From assembly GCF_001039355.2 (NCBI RefSeq), contig NW_019775740.1, positions 1 to 40,225 on the forward strand: a DNA stretch of 40,225 bases. Direction: 5' to 3'. Both the position numbers and the translations under genes were made by a program. The DNA is from Lingula anatina. Taxonomy: Eukaryota > Brachiopoda > Lingulata > Lingulida > Lingulidae. Shown piece after piece: positions 13,228 through 26,909 of the stretch (the stretch's first letter is position 1; each line of letters opens with the position of its first letter). The notes below the pieces were generated by a model. That model ran no database searches and was not told the DNA's origin. It saw only the letters and a list, made by a program, of their open reading frames with translations.

Positions 13228-15697
13228 CTATTGATGGTTTACATCCAACAAGTGTAGCCAGTTCATCCATGAAAGGAACATAATCCACCTGAATGGTGTA
13301 ATGTGCTCCTTCTGCGTAGCGCTTGCGCATCCGCATCTTCTTGTCAGCTATGTCGGCCACCATATTTTCCCGTGATGGTAGAGATAGTTCTCCCTGAAAC
13401 AGAGTAAAGTGTAATCTGTTTTATTCTTTTCTTATTAACCATAGCACGCTGTCAAAAAAGTCAACACCAACTATATATTTATAAGATTTTTTTCATTCAT
13501 ACATACTCATATTTCTTAAAAATCAAAAGTCAATTAGGCCAAGGAATTATCTCTCTTGTTCCTTGATTAGGATGGATACAATAAATAGAGCATTTTCTAT
13601 TTTACTAGTACATTCTGTATTTTATCCCTTCTATTATTTACCGGTATATGTATTTGTACAGATTGCAAGTTGTTATAAAACAACTAATTAGTTATGATAA
13701 ATGCCATTAACTTTGGTCGATATCGTACTTTGAAGACTTTGGTAGCCCATCTAGCCTGCATCTCGGCTATTGGGTTAATGGCTCCTATGGGCTGAATGCA
13801 ACCAATGACGGCCAACGTGGGGTGCACCAAATCCGGCGGGAAGACATACTTGTAAAGATTTACCTAGTAAATTGAATAAATAGATAAATAAATAAATATT
13901 TCGTCTACAATTAAAAGATGGAAAGAGAGATTGAATAACGGCCCTAGAATGTATAACTCTCATATATACTCGCAATCTCGAACAGCAATGAAATGTAGTC
14001 TAGATGGTACCTTCGTTTCCACAGTTATATGATTTTAAAACACTCCAAATTTCTCCAAATAACACAAAAACCACTCTGTTGCTTATGGGAGACCGTTTCT
14101 TTTTGTTTATAATTTTAATCTTAAAAGTTTATTATAATAACTATATGTGTCTATATAGGTGGAAGAAAGCCATGATTGGTTGGTTTCATACAAATAAATT
14201 AAACAGATCAATAAATATATAAATAAATAGAACCTAGGAATCCATTAAAGTTAAGGACAAAAGCAGTGTTCATTCTTAGCACCTCTCACCTGATTATCAC
14301 TGACACCAATCACACTTTGGTCTATGAAAGGAAACCCTATGGTATACCCAGTTGCTATGACTACCACATCGACATTCTCCTCCACAGTGCCGTCATCAAA
14401 TTCAACGCCTGTTTTTAGTATTCGACTAACATTGGGTTTGACTACCACGCCCCCACTCGCAATACACCCTGGAAGCTCGTCGTTGGTCATTGGATGGACG
14501 CTGCGAAAACGGTGCTTGCATTGGATGCCGTATGTCACATGGTCAAAGCGGTTGTTTAGACGTCTTTCCATCAAGGCGTTGATCAGTGATTCAGGCATCC
14601 AATCGACGATTTTCCAGACGATCCGGCGATAGTCTAAGAGGTCGTAAGGCACACCTTCATACGATAGACGGTTAAATACCCAGGCTCCGCTTCGGGTAGA
14701 AAGGAGGACCTGAATTCAAAATCAATCAATGAGAGTCAATTTTGGTTTAATTATCCTTCTGTAATTTCAGTTACAATTCATCTCTATCTCCCATTTCTTG
14801 AAGGTATCCCAATCTGAATTTTCAAGCCAAATCGGGGAAAAAAAAGGAAACAATTTTTATCTACTGGTACTCATTATCATTGCTCCAGCCTGCACTAGGA
14901 TTCTATATTTTTTTAATCATTTTAATAAGATAACATAGTTCTGAATACTAACAATAACCTTTGAAACGCTATTCGTCTTACTGACATTTCACAAGACACG
15001 CATTGCGTGGAATCGGGAATGTCCTCGTTTTTCCTCCATAACGAAACGAGAAAAAGCGTAGTCTTACCTGTGACCTAACCCTGCTTAGTTCAACAGCAAT
15101 GTCTCCTCCAGAATTGCCCGCTCCTATGACCACGACTTTCTTTCCCTCAAATCCAGCTGGAGTCCGGTAATCGTGCGCGTGCATCACCTGACCTCGGAAC
15201 TCCTCCTGTCCCGGGAACGACGGGGAATTCTTGAAAGCATGATGACCTGTACAAATCAATACGCCGTCATAAGTTTCGGTACTAACGGTTCCAGATGGAA
15301 GGTCTTTAATTTCAATGTCCCACTGTCCGGTCGAGACGAAATCGCTAGCGGGTTTGATGTTAAGGATTGCCTTCCTAAAACGGATATGTTTTCTGAGATC
15401 AAAATGGTCACAGTACATGTCGAAGTATTTTTGAACCAGCGTGTTGTGCATGAAGTTTGGAAATTCCTTCGGCACAGGGAAATCGCTGAAGCACATCATT
15501 TCCTTGCTGGTATTCACGATGGTCGACTTCATGACGCAGCCTTGGCCATCTACGGCGTTGTCCGTGTACCGCCATAGCCCGCCAATGCCGTCAGTCCTCT
15601 CCAGGCAGACGGGGTCCAGATCCTCGTCCAGGCAGGTTTTGATTGAAACCAAACCGCTGGCGCCGGCTCCAATGATCGCAATTCTTCTGCGGGTCAT
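13228..15697 (-). CDS. Flavin-containing monooxygenase (FMO), four exons, 3' end not found
   Basis: FMOs use FAD and NADPH to oxygenate soft nucleophiles (N or S) in xenobiotics and metabolites. Minus-strand exons: 15697-15068, 14709-14290, 13863-13729 and 13393-13228, with GT-AG introns in phase 0 except the last donor (phase 1). Together they give about 450 aa. The FAD-binding IIGAGASGL is at residues 8-16, and the FMO signature [11 protein letters not shown] is followed by the NADPH site [13 protein letters not shown]. The IATGY motif is in exon 2, and exon 3 reads [19 protein letters not shown]. The start codon sits in CGCCATGA, just after a possible cttag acceptor. Family members run to about 530 aa. 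The usual last exon (LFFGPC-like block and C terminus) is absent between the exon-4 donor at 13227 and the MVB12 exon at 12929. Without splicing the frame would end at 13163. The paralogue number cannot be assigned. Confidence 0.88.
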
Positions 15698-17810
15698 GGC
15701 GCTAAGACTGGAGCATGTAAATGTAATAGTATGTATAAATGTCAGCCTTTACAATAGTTTAATATTCTGAAAACTTACTGTTGGTTCATCAAAAAATTTG
15801 GTTCCTGTTCCTAAAAGTGGAACAAAAATTCGTGGTGAGCTAAACCCGTTATCGGTTATAAGTTGGAAACTTCGATATCGACCACATTATTGTCGTTGTC
15901 AAACATCGACACGAATTTTACAACTTCAGGATATTAACAAAACTTGTATGTTTTCAGTGCCAAACACATCCTTCAATAACCCAATTGAAATAACTGAAAT
16001 TGCTTGCTCTACGTGCAAAATAGTGTTTTTGCAGACAAAAATTAGTGTGAGGAGGATCCCGACACTTGTAAGCAAACCACTATTACAGGACTATCCATTT
16101 AAATCAGCAGCATCCATATTCCGCACTTACCATGCACAGTTCGTGTATTTAATGAAATGCCAAACATAGCAATCTCATCATTGCTGTGCAAATTATAGAT
16201 TAAGGTCGAACTGCACGTAAACCTGATATAACGGCTGTCATAGTGAAAACTGATATCTTCTGATAGTTTCCGCTGAATCATGGAACTCATTTTATAACTC
16301 ACGTACATGTACAGTTGGTCAAGGGGGGCACGTCAGTAGATACTGAGGGCCAAAATATGAACTCTCCATCTATGTAAAAGGACCCCTTTGTAAATTGGTT
16401 GGTTTTAAGTAGTCCCTTACGCACACTGAGGAAGCGAATTTAATTTAACGACGAGTTATTAGGAATTCACACATCATGGGGACTAATGCGTAACACATAA
16501 TTCAACAAAATACAAAAATTCAAAAGTTTCTAAAAATAATCCTGTCAATCCAAAGGCAATTTCGTTCCCTTCATTCAAACAAAACTTCAAAATGATATCG
16601 TTTGATAGGATGGTGCTAGTAGTTATCGATCACCCCATTCAATGTAATCACGGCTACTGATAGTTTAAGAGATAAGCTCTCTACATGGCCGTAATGAAAC
16701 CAATCATCAGTCGCACAGCAGGTGAACTGTTAAAGAAAAAAAGCCACCTCACTTTTTTCAGTTTGCCTGCATTAAAAATATTTCCCAAGCATTAGAATAT
16801 TGTATCGTGTGTCTCAGTTCCCCACGAATACACATTTTTCCGAATCTGCATGGCAGTGAAAACGCATAGAGTCTAACACGACGCACACTTTATGTAAAAG
16901 AATAGAATTTTATTTTACAATAATGTGAGTCTATCACCCGTCCTCTGTGGGACTTTTAATACCGTTTTTAAAATAAATAATGAAATAATTCGTCTATCGA
17001 TAATACAAATTTTGTTGCATACATTTCTTTGAATTATACTACCAGACGTTTTACTTGTTATGCAATGCACCCATTTTATAGTTTAAAGGGGCATTCCATG
17101 CCATATTCCCGCCAATATGAATGTTCCTGTGTTAAAAAGCAATATTCTACCACTCAGAGAATATGTATTCTGAACACACTGACAAGTAGAGCATTATAAC
17201 CATACTCTGATGGATGCAGTGCGCTGTTTTACACAAAAAGCCCAGAATAGATGGGATTTGCGTCTCCAGCAAACCACCGGGAGCCTGAGAGAGTCAGTCA
17301 ATAGGATCACTGGATACACTCACAATTAGTTAATGTTCAATAAACCTGCAGATCTGATGTTAATTCCCACGGAGGAAGAAGATCAAGCTTTGAAGACCAA
17401 GACAGCTGTCAGCTGACCTGAACGAAGGGGACGAGACTACTCGTAGTAATAAGCTTCAAGGGGCCGCCAAGCAGAAGAAGAAGTGAGAGACTACGACTTG
17501 AGGATATTACAGCTGCCTCATTCATAGTTTGATGCAGTATACTTGCTGGAGACAGCCGTCACCAAGGGTGGGTCACAAAAGGCACTCCGATGAGGGCGGG
17601 AGGTCGTTGTCACAGACGGCAGACCAGTCACCCCAGTGGCTAGCTGGATGTGGGCTCTTTAGCTAGGTGCTACTGGGATTTTCAATCGAGGGGAGAGAAC
17701 CTGTAACAATACATCATGGCAGGGAAATCCCATGGAGTGGTCCTCATATAGAAAAACAAGTTGTCTGCTCAGTTTGCTGTGAAAATAACATAACAATCCC
17801 AAAACGTCAC
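15698..17810. other. Noncoding spacer between FMO and sulfotransferase
   Basis: Contains the presumed FMO promoter at its left side and no convincing coding exon. Between about 17340 and 17660 the base composition turns GC-richer with frames that are open in short stretches and broken by stops. This looks like the decayed end of a transposable element, but the family cannot be named. Confidence 0.4.
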
Positions 17811-17816
17811 TTTATT
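17811..17816 (-). terminator. Polyadenylation signal of the sulfotransferase gene
   Basis: Minus-strand AATAAA, about 70 bases after the sulfotransferase stop codon (17887-17885). Confidence 0.55.
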
Positions 17817-17884
17817 GGACTTTACTTTTCTGCAACCTACACCTTGGTTAGGTCTTTAAAACTTGGTTCTATGGTGGAACAAGG

Positions 17885-20926
<3,042 letters not shown>

Positions 20927-21329
20927 CCTAAATAATTAAAATTATCGTTATTCTAGAAGATCACAAAATTCAATTTATGTAGCACCACATGCGCACAGTA
21001 TCAACTATTCATTTGGTTTAAAACCGTGAATCAGACGTATCTAGGCAGTCTGAACACTACACGTAATTAGGTCACACAAAGCACTTCTGTGACCTAGTTC
21101 TGTAACGAGGCACAGGCATTTTTGCATTGATCGGTGACAGAAGCTAGGTTGGGCGATCACAAAAATCCTATCCCTATGGCGGTTAAACAGCAGTGTTATT
21201 AAGGAAACCGTGACAGTAAGTTCATGTAGTGGTCTCCTTTCATTTAATTAAATCGGTGGGCGGAAAGGCAGAATCTGTTTGGATATTTTGAATACGATGT
21301 TGTTATGTGACGATTTGCTGCTTCCGTGA

Positions 21330-21690
21330 TCAGGGGTGGAAACGCGTTACTTATGATTAGGCTTGCCTAACCGTCAGAACCGGATATTGATTTGTAACCT
21401 TTAGGGGCAGTCATAGGGCTTGGCCTTTGCGGCACGCATGAACAGTGGTCGATCTACCATACCTGGGTCTTATGTTTTTGACAAGTGTTCTGTCATCATC
21501 GAAGATCTTGTTCAAGACTAGATCATGTAGGCTACGTACTGACGTCTACTAGTAGGCCTACTCCAGTGGCTTCATTAGTATACGTTCCCACAATTCGTAA
21601 TTTTCTGCCAGTGCGTACATACCCTAAAATAGTTAACCTATCTGACGAGAACAATGGCCGTTTCTCACCTTTCTCTAGGATCCCTGATCA
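21330..21690 (+). repeat. Diverged direct repeat, left copy
   Basis: Shares ordered blocks with 22215-23070: ggtggaaacgcg, then cacgcatgaacagtggtcga, then a gacgtctactagtagg-like block, then gacgagaacaatggccg followed by tttctcacctttctc. Confidence 0.6.
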
Positions 21691-21885
21691 TTCTGTCTAC
21701 TCGGCTTGTAGGCCTACGTGCGTTCGGCTGTCACTTCGAGCGATAGGTCATGATAAGTGAAGCTAATCAACCACGTAATACGACTCAAGAATACCGCACT
21801 GTTCTAGACACAGAAAAGTAATTTCCCCATACAAGCACTGGTAAAATACTAGTGCGGTATTACATGATTACATGTACATTGTATT

Positions 21886-21903
21886 GGGGGGGGGGGGGGG
21901 GGG
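21886..21903 (+). repeat. Poly-G tract (18 G)
   Basis: Homopolymer next to the outer end of the fold-back element at 21915. Confidence 0.9.
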
Positions 21904-21914
21904 CAATACATGCG

Positions 21915-21927
21915 GGCAATACAGCGC

Positions 21928-21993
<66 letters not shown>

Positions 21994-22206
21994 CAGTCGC
22001 AAGTAAACACAGGAAACGGACAATCCCAACAGAATACGATGTTGAAACAACTTAACGAACGGCTTGTTTATCGCCGGGACTCTTCTTGACCGTATCATAT
22101 TGCTTTTATATCACCCTATTTTGTTGGAAATGACCGTTTCCTGTGTTTAGGCCTACTTGCGACGGGATTGTTTTTTTTTTTTCTAGTATATTGCGCTGTA
22201 TTGCGC
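21915..22206. mobile_element. Fold-back element with CA and poly-A tracts in its left arm
   Basis: The left arm (21915-22036) reads gcaatacagcgcaa, then (CA)n, then 32 A, then gcagtcgcaagta, aacacaggaaacgg and caatccc...agaata. The right arm (22117-22206) contains the reverse complement of these blocks in reverse order (tattttgttgg, ccgtttcctgtgttt, tacttgcgac, poly-T, ttgcgctgtattgc). The arms are about 90 bp apart from the CA run and poly-A length, and the loop is about 80 bp with no coding. Confidence 0.7.
21930..21992 (+). repeat. CA microsatellite followed by 32-base poly-A
   Basis: CA dinucleotides to 21960, then A from 21961 to 21992. The tract lies inside the left arm of the fold-back element. 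Confidence 0.9.
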
Positions 22207-22214
22207 GTTTTATT

Positions 22215-23070
22215 CTGACCCGGTGGAAACGCGCCGGTGACATGGTTATTGATAGTAGCTGGCCGTCACCGGACTGTCGGTAGCGCCCACTGGATATCGG
22301 TTTGTTACCTTTCTGTGCAATTAGGGCTTGTCACGCATGAACAGTAGTCGATCCACCAGGTATTGATCTTAACTACCGTTCACTCGTCATCAGGGTTCTT
22401 GGTCAAGGTGCGACATATACAGACCGACATCTACTCCACGTGGCTCCATTAGTAACGTTCCGATAATTCACTTTTTTCTGTCTGTGTGCAGGACCGTAGC
22501 CTCCGGGGGGGGGGGGGGGGCGGGGGGGGGGGGGCCCCCCCCCCGGGTATTGGGACTTTAACACCNNNNNNNNNNNNNNNNNNNNNNNNNNNNNNNNNNN
22601 NNNNNNNNNNNNNNNNNNNNNNNNNNNNNNNNNNNNNNNNNNNNNNNNNNNNNNNNNNNNNNNNNNNNNNNNNNNNNNNNNNNNNNNNNNNNNNNNNNNN
22701 NNNNNNNNNNNNNNNNNNNNNNNNNNNNNNNNNNNNNNNNNNNNNNNNNNNNNNNNNNNNNNNNNNNNNNNNNNNNNNNNNNNNNNNNNNNNNNNNNNNN
22801 NNNNNNNNNNNNNNNNNNNNNNNNNNNNNNNNNNNNNNNNNNNNNNNNNNNNNNNNNNNNNNNNNNNNNNNNNNNNNNNNNNNNNNNTCCCTGGAATTTG
22901 GAATTTACACACCACCCCCTCCCCCCTCGGTAGCTTCGCCCCCTCGTGTCCGCTTACTGCCCCCCTGGCATTTTGCTCAGGCTACGGCCCTGGTGTGGCT
23001 ATACTCTGATAATGGTTAGGCCTTTTGACAGACAATGGCAGGTTCTCACCCTCTCTTTGATTACCCCTGG
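22215..23070 (+). repeat. Diverged direct repeat, right copy (interrupted by poly-G and the N gap)
   Basis: Matches 21330-21690 in the blocks cacgcatgaacagtagtcga, gacatctactcc and cagacaatggcaggttctcacc. Between the last two blocks lie a G/C homopolymer run (22505-22547) and the assembly gap. Confidence 0.55.
22505..22887. other. G/C homopolymer run and 322-base assembly gap
   Basis: G16, C, G13, C10 and GGG (22505-22547) immediately precede Ns at 22566-22887. The run is probably why sequencing failed, and its exact lengths should not be trusted. Confidence 0.9.
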
Positions 23071-23297
23071 AATTATAATTACATGAACTTACATCAGTTA
23101 CATGTATAAGCCTATATTGTCACTACCGTGTATAATATATCAGTAGACTGCAACTATGAATTTGTGCATACACAGTTATAAATAAACACTTATGTTTAAT
23201 CTAAATGATAATCATATAATAATATTCAGGTATCTACACGTATAAATTATCATTTGATTTTCTCTTCGTTGTCTTGCAGAATTTTCCCTCAGATGTG

Positions 23298-24104
23298 ATG
23301 GAGGAACAACTCACTTGCTTAATCTGCTATGAGATAGCCGACAATGCAGTGGAAACTAGCTGCTGTCACCATATTTTTTGTGAAAATTGTTTGTCTTCAG
23401 TTGGTAGTAATAACTGTCCAAATTGTAGGAAACATTTTCAGTCCGTAGTGGCCCATTTTGCACGGCGAGTCATAGGAAACATGCAGTCACAGTGCCCAAT
23501 GGGATGCGGGCTCACGGTGTCCCGATCTGAAATGAATGAACACATTGCCCGCTGTCCGAGAAGAATGCTGGAATGTCCAAGTACATCATGTAAGTTCAGC
23601 GGCCCGAGAGACGACTTTATTCACCACATTGGTGACGTTCATCGAGATATATTACTGGCCAAGGCAGAGCGTTTGTTTGAACCCGAACCAAAAGGAGCAA
23701 CTAACATTCAGCAGGGACAAGTTTGTCGTGTGGAAAGATCAAGAAATCGCAGAAATCACGAGGCTCGTCTTGGGTCTACTGGTAAATACTACTGCAGCCA
23801 AAGGTTGAATGGTCATTGTCGGTGTTGTAATGGTTACTGTGGTCCGACCAATGGGTGTAACTGTGAAGCCTGTATGAAGTTGGATGTGGAGGGGCGTTGT
23901 CTTCCCCGGGGATGGCTCGTGAACTCTGATGGTGCAGCAGCTAGGGTCGGCCCAGAGACGGGACATTTTTATTGTGGCCGAAGAGTGCTGGTAGGGGTGC
24001 GAGGGTGTGATGGCTACTGTGGACCCACTAACGGACCGAGTTGTGAAGCCTGCAAAAAACTAGATACCCAAGCTCGAGATAGGTATTCTTCAGTCTGGAT
24101 GTAA
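23298..24104 (+). CDS. RING finger / TRAF-type zinc finger protein with two C-terminal Cys-rich repeats
   Basis: Probable E3 ubiquitin ligase of 268 aa from the ATG at 23298, uninterrupted. A strong acceptor (pyrimidine run plus ttgcag, ending 23279) precedes it. There is therefore at least one upstream exon, and the frame is open from the acceptor to the ATG, so the start is not certain. The RING-HC is complete: C7-x2-C10-x12-C23-x-H25-x2-C28-x2-C31-x8-C40-x2-C43. A TRAF-type zinc-finger region follows at residues 65-115 (QCPMGCGLTV, HIARCPRRMLECP, FIHHIGDVH). Then come a basic/polar linker and two 38-residue repeats (about 159-196 and 219-256). Each has a YYC/FYC start, the core NGYCGPTNG or DGYCGPTNG, and an end of CEAC-x-KLD. 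There is no TRAF-C (MATH) domain. The repeat has no name I recognise. It may be a metal-binding or protein-binding module (inference). The substrate is unknown. Confidence 0.85.
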   Translation: MEEQLTCLICYEIADNAVETSCCHHIFCENCLSSVGSNNCPNCRKHFQSVVAHFARRVIGNMQSQCPMGCGLTVSRSEMNEHIARCPRRMLECPSTSCKFSGPRDDFIHHIGDVHRDILLAKAERLFEPEPKGATNIQQGQVCRVERSRNRRNHEARLGSTGKYYCSQRLNGHCRCCNGYCGPTNGCNCEACMKLDVEGRCLPRGWLVNSDGAAARVGPETGHFYCGRRVLVGVRGCDGYCGPTNGPSCEACKKLDTQARDRYSSVWM

Positions 24105-24390
24105 AAATAACGCACAAGATGATGTGTTTTTGTTTTGTGACGATTGTGAATTGACTTAAACCCTGCTAAGCATCAGTGATTGTGCTGTTAAGTATGATTT
24201 GCAGAATAAGGTATTTGAGAAGATTAGCGTCTTGTTTTTGACGACTTATGACTTGTGTTGACTTATGCTAATCGTCTGTGATTGAACTATAGTGTAAAAT
24301 TCTAAGAAAAAGCTGTATGTTGTGGAGATTCCTGTTGTTTTTTGCATGAAATCAGCACTACATGTATCTATTTAGGCACAATTAAATCAG

Positions 24391-24396
24391 AATAAA
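24391..24396 (+). terminator. Polyadenylation signal for the RING gene
   Basis: AATAAA, 287 bases after the stop codon, in an AT-rich 3' region. Confidence 0.5.
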
Positions 24397-24536
24397 ATAC
24401 ACATAATCAGGATGAAGTCCGAATCAATGTTTTTATTATAACCAGAGTGAGTGATTTGTGTATCTGTTAATATGAATAATCTGCCAGTGATTTTGCAGGT
24501 GCATGAATTAGTTGTTTTTGTCTGAACACCATGATT

Positions 24537-24670
24537 TGGAACTTGTAATTCAAAGAAAAAAAGTATATTATATTATTAAGTAATAGTAAAAGCATTTAAT
24601 TCTTGGAACTTGTTATTCAAAGAAAAAAATATATATTATATTATTTAGCAATAGTAAAAGTATTTAATTC
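24537..24670 (+). repeat. Tandem duplication of about 67 bp
   Basis: Copies at 24537-24602 and 24603-24670, each starting ttggaacttgt and ending tttaattc. The region differs at a few bases and in one A run. Confidence 0.85.
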
Positions 24671-26094
24671 TTGGAACTAAAACAGATTGTCATGAACAAA
24701 ATCTGAAAATGATATCGATCCTCTTTCTTGGAAAATGGAGAAACCATATCATTAATATATTTTTATCGGGTCTTTTTCTGCGATTGTTGATTTTATATGA
24801 ACTACGGGAAAGTATCAAACTGTTGGTGGGATAATATGTGAATAGGATGGCGTCAGAAATGGTATGTCTTATTAAACATCTATCATCAGATGATGTTTAA
24901 ATTTTTCGCCCAAAAATATAATTTTCCCCGTTTTTAAATACACAGTAAGGTCGCGCGACAAGGTTATTTTCAGTTGCACCCTGGATTACGCACGCATTCG
25001 CTGCGCATGTACTGGTGCTGTGCCATTGAGGCCGCCACATCTTCCTATCACATTAAAACTATTAGACGATCAAAAGACGTTGGTGAGATACGCGAGAACT
25101 TAAAAGATGTGAGTTTGATGACATTTTGCATTTTGGGACCGGTTATTTGCACGGCCGTGCACTTGTCAAGCTTAACATTTAAAAACAATCTGTCATGCAT
25201 ACGTCCGTTGGTTACATCCCTATATACGTCCCAGCACCGGTACAGCCCCGCACCAATACTTCCCCGCACCGTTACTCCCCCACAGCATAGATTTCCTATA
25301 GGAATGCGACACCAAAAACAATTCTAGATTTAAAACTTTTCTGTATTAAGATTTTTTTTCAAAAGTGTGCCACCATCTTGGGACCCAAAAAGGACACACT
25401 TTATTCGAAACATTGTAGAAACATAAAGAAACTAATATTGCTCTGCTTGGTAACCGGGATCATAGTCGATCTTTCACTTCAGACTTTGTTTGCAAGTCGG
25501 GTTTTGTGATTTTTGAAAAATGTCTTTATGCTTCACTTCGTTCTTCAACATTAATTACGGTATAAAGATTACACACCCTTTTTATTTATTTATTTATTTT
25601 ACTCAAAATTTGTTTTATCCCAAAATAAATAACACATCATAGTCTTTTCTTCTGCCACTAGCTGCTCAATTCGTTGAATTATTGAGAAATAAAAAAGCAG
25701 TGTTTAAGTTATAGATTATCGTCTTTGTCTTAGGAGAAATGTGAGATTCTACAATAAACGCTGTCCTGAAAGCCGCTATTTTATATGAATGGATTTTATC
25801 GATAAAAAATGTTCACCTGTGAGATGTACAACCAAATCGAGTCGACGAAATAATTTTAATCATTTAAAAATACAATTAATAGGCCTACACAATACGCAAA
25901 TTTAATAACTACAGCTTTACATTTTCTTCTTGACAAGGGGTGGTTATTAAAATTTTATGTCATAGATGCACACCAAAGTAATACTAACCACGGACAAGAG
26001 GTAGTGATACAGTTATTTCTTCGAAAGATACAGTGTATTGATACAGCGAGTCAGGGGCCCGCACACGGTGAGCATTTGGCGCGCACCACTTGCG
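24671..26094. other. Noncoding stretch
   Basis: No supported gene. It includes a short imperfect repeat of a cccgcaccrrtact-like unit (about 25240-25280) and a TTTA microsatellite (about 25579-25600). Confidence 0.45.
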
Positions 26095-26244
26095 CTGCGC
26101 CGTTTTCACATCGTGTGCGGGGGTATTTTGGTGAGATTTTTGCCTCTCGCGCGGCTGAGCAAAATATAAAAGCATGTTGCTCAGCTGTGCGAGAGGCAAA
26201 AATCTCACCAAAATACCCCCGCAAACGGTGAGAAAACGGCGCAG
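26095..26244. mobile_element. Fold-back MITE with near-perfect 66-bp arms
   Basis: The left arm (26095-26161) and right arm (26178-26244) are reverse complements over almost their whole length (ctgcgccgttttc...ggctgagca against tgctcag...gaaaacggcgcag), with a 16-base loop. The same motif cgcacacggtgag/cgcaaacggtgag also appears as a direct pair just left of and within the element. The open frames on both strands here are mirror images from the palindrome, not genes. Confidence 0.85.
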
Positions 26245-26909
26245 AAGGAACCAAACTATTAGTATCACAGTTTAGGAGGTAGCAACATGTACATGTTTTG
26301 GGATTTTTATTTCCCATATTACAGTTTAGAAATTATTCAACTCATAGGCCTACAAATAGCTCAGACCAATTGTCATAAACTGTCGTGTGCTTTATTTAGG
26401 TCGCTGCAATGACGAAGCCTTATTAGGATCTAAGGAAGTTATCGGCTCGAACTGAGGTTATGAGGTTTATATATATATAAAGATTTACACCTTACATTAC
26501 ATGTATATGATTCCACATCACCGTCTAGTGACGTAATAGGCTCCACATGAGAGATGCGCGCGCAGCTCAGCGTCATTCATTGCGCCGTTTCTCAGCGAAG
26601 CGTACGCGGATTTACAAGCTGCATGAAATTAATATTTCTGCAGTGTTTTGAGTTTTTTGCTGACATACTGTTAATACAGTGATGTGGTTTTAATACACAC
26701 TGATACATATTTATCGCAATAAATGCACGAAATCGTGCTAACTACTGTTTTCAAGTGTTGGGATTAGCGTTTCAGACTGTTACAAGCACTGTTCTGTGGC
26801 TACATCTGCGCACATTGCTACTGCGCTTCAATTTATATGCGCACAAGTGTACTGCGCAATAAAAGTATATTGAGCGTGGTAAAAGTTTTATACAGTGACA
26901 CCGATAAAA

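Larger units (their letters stand above)
20927..23279. other. Divergent intergenic region between sulfotransferase (-) and RING gene (+)
   Basis: Should hold both promoters. It is mostly repeat-derived: a diverged direct repeat (about 21330-21690 and 22215-23070), a fold-back element (21915-22206), poly-G tracts and a 322-base assembly gap. No coding exon was seen. Confidence 0.5.

Noticed and set aside
15173-15770. Plus-strand open frames of 134 and 109 codons
   Set aside because: They are antisense shadows of the well-supported FMO exon 1.
15798-16169. 123-codon plus-strand open frame upstream of FMO
   Set aside because: No recognisable domain or good start context; composition matches surrounding noncoding DNA.
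21868-23019. Open frames through the poly-G/CA/poly-A tracts and across the N gap
   Set aside because: They exist only because homopolymers, dinucleotide repeats and Ns contain no stop codons.
26004-26317. Open frames on both strands with similar peptides (GYFGEIFAS)
   Set aside because: The similarity is produced by the palindromic arms of the MITE, not by duplicated genes.
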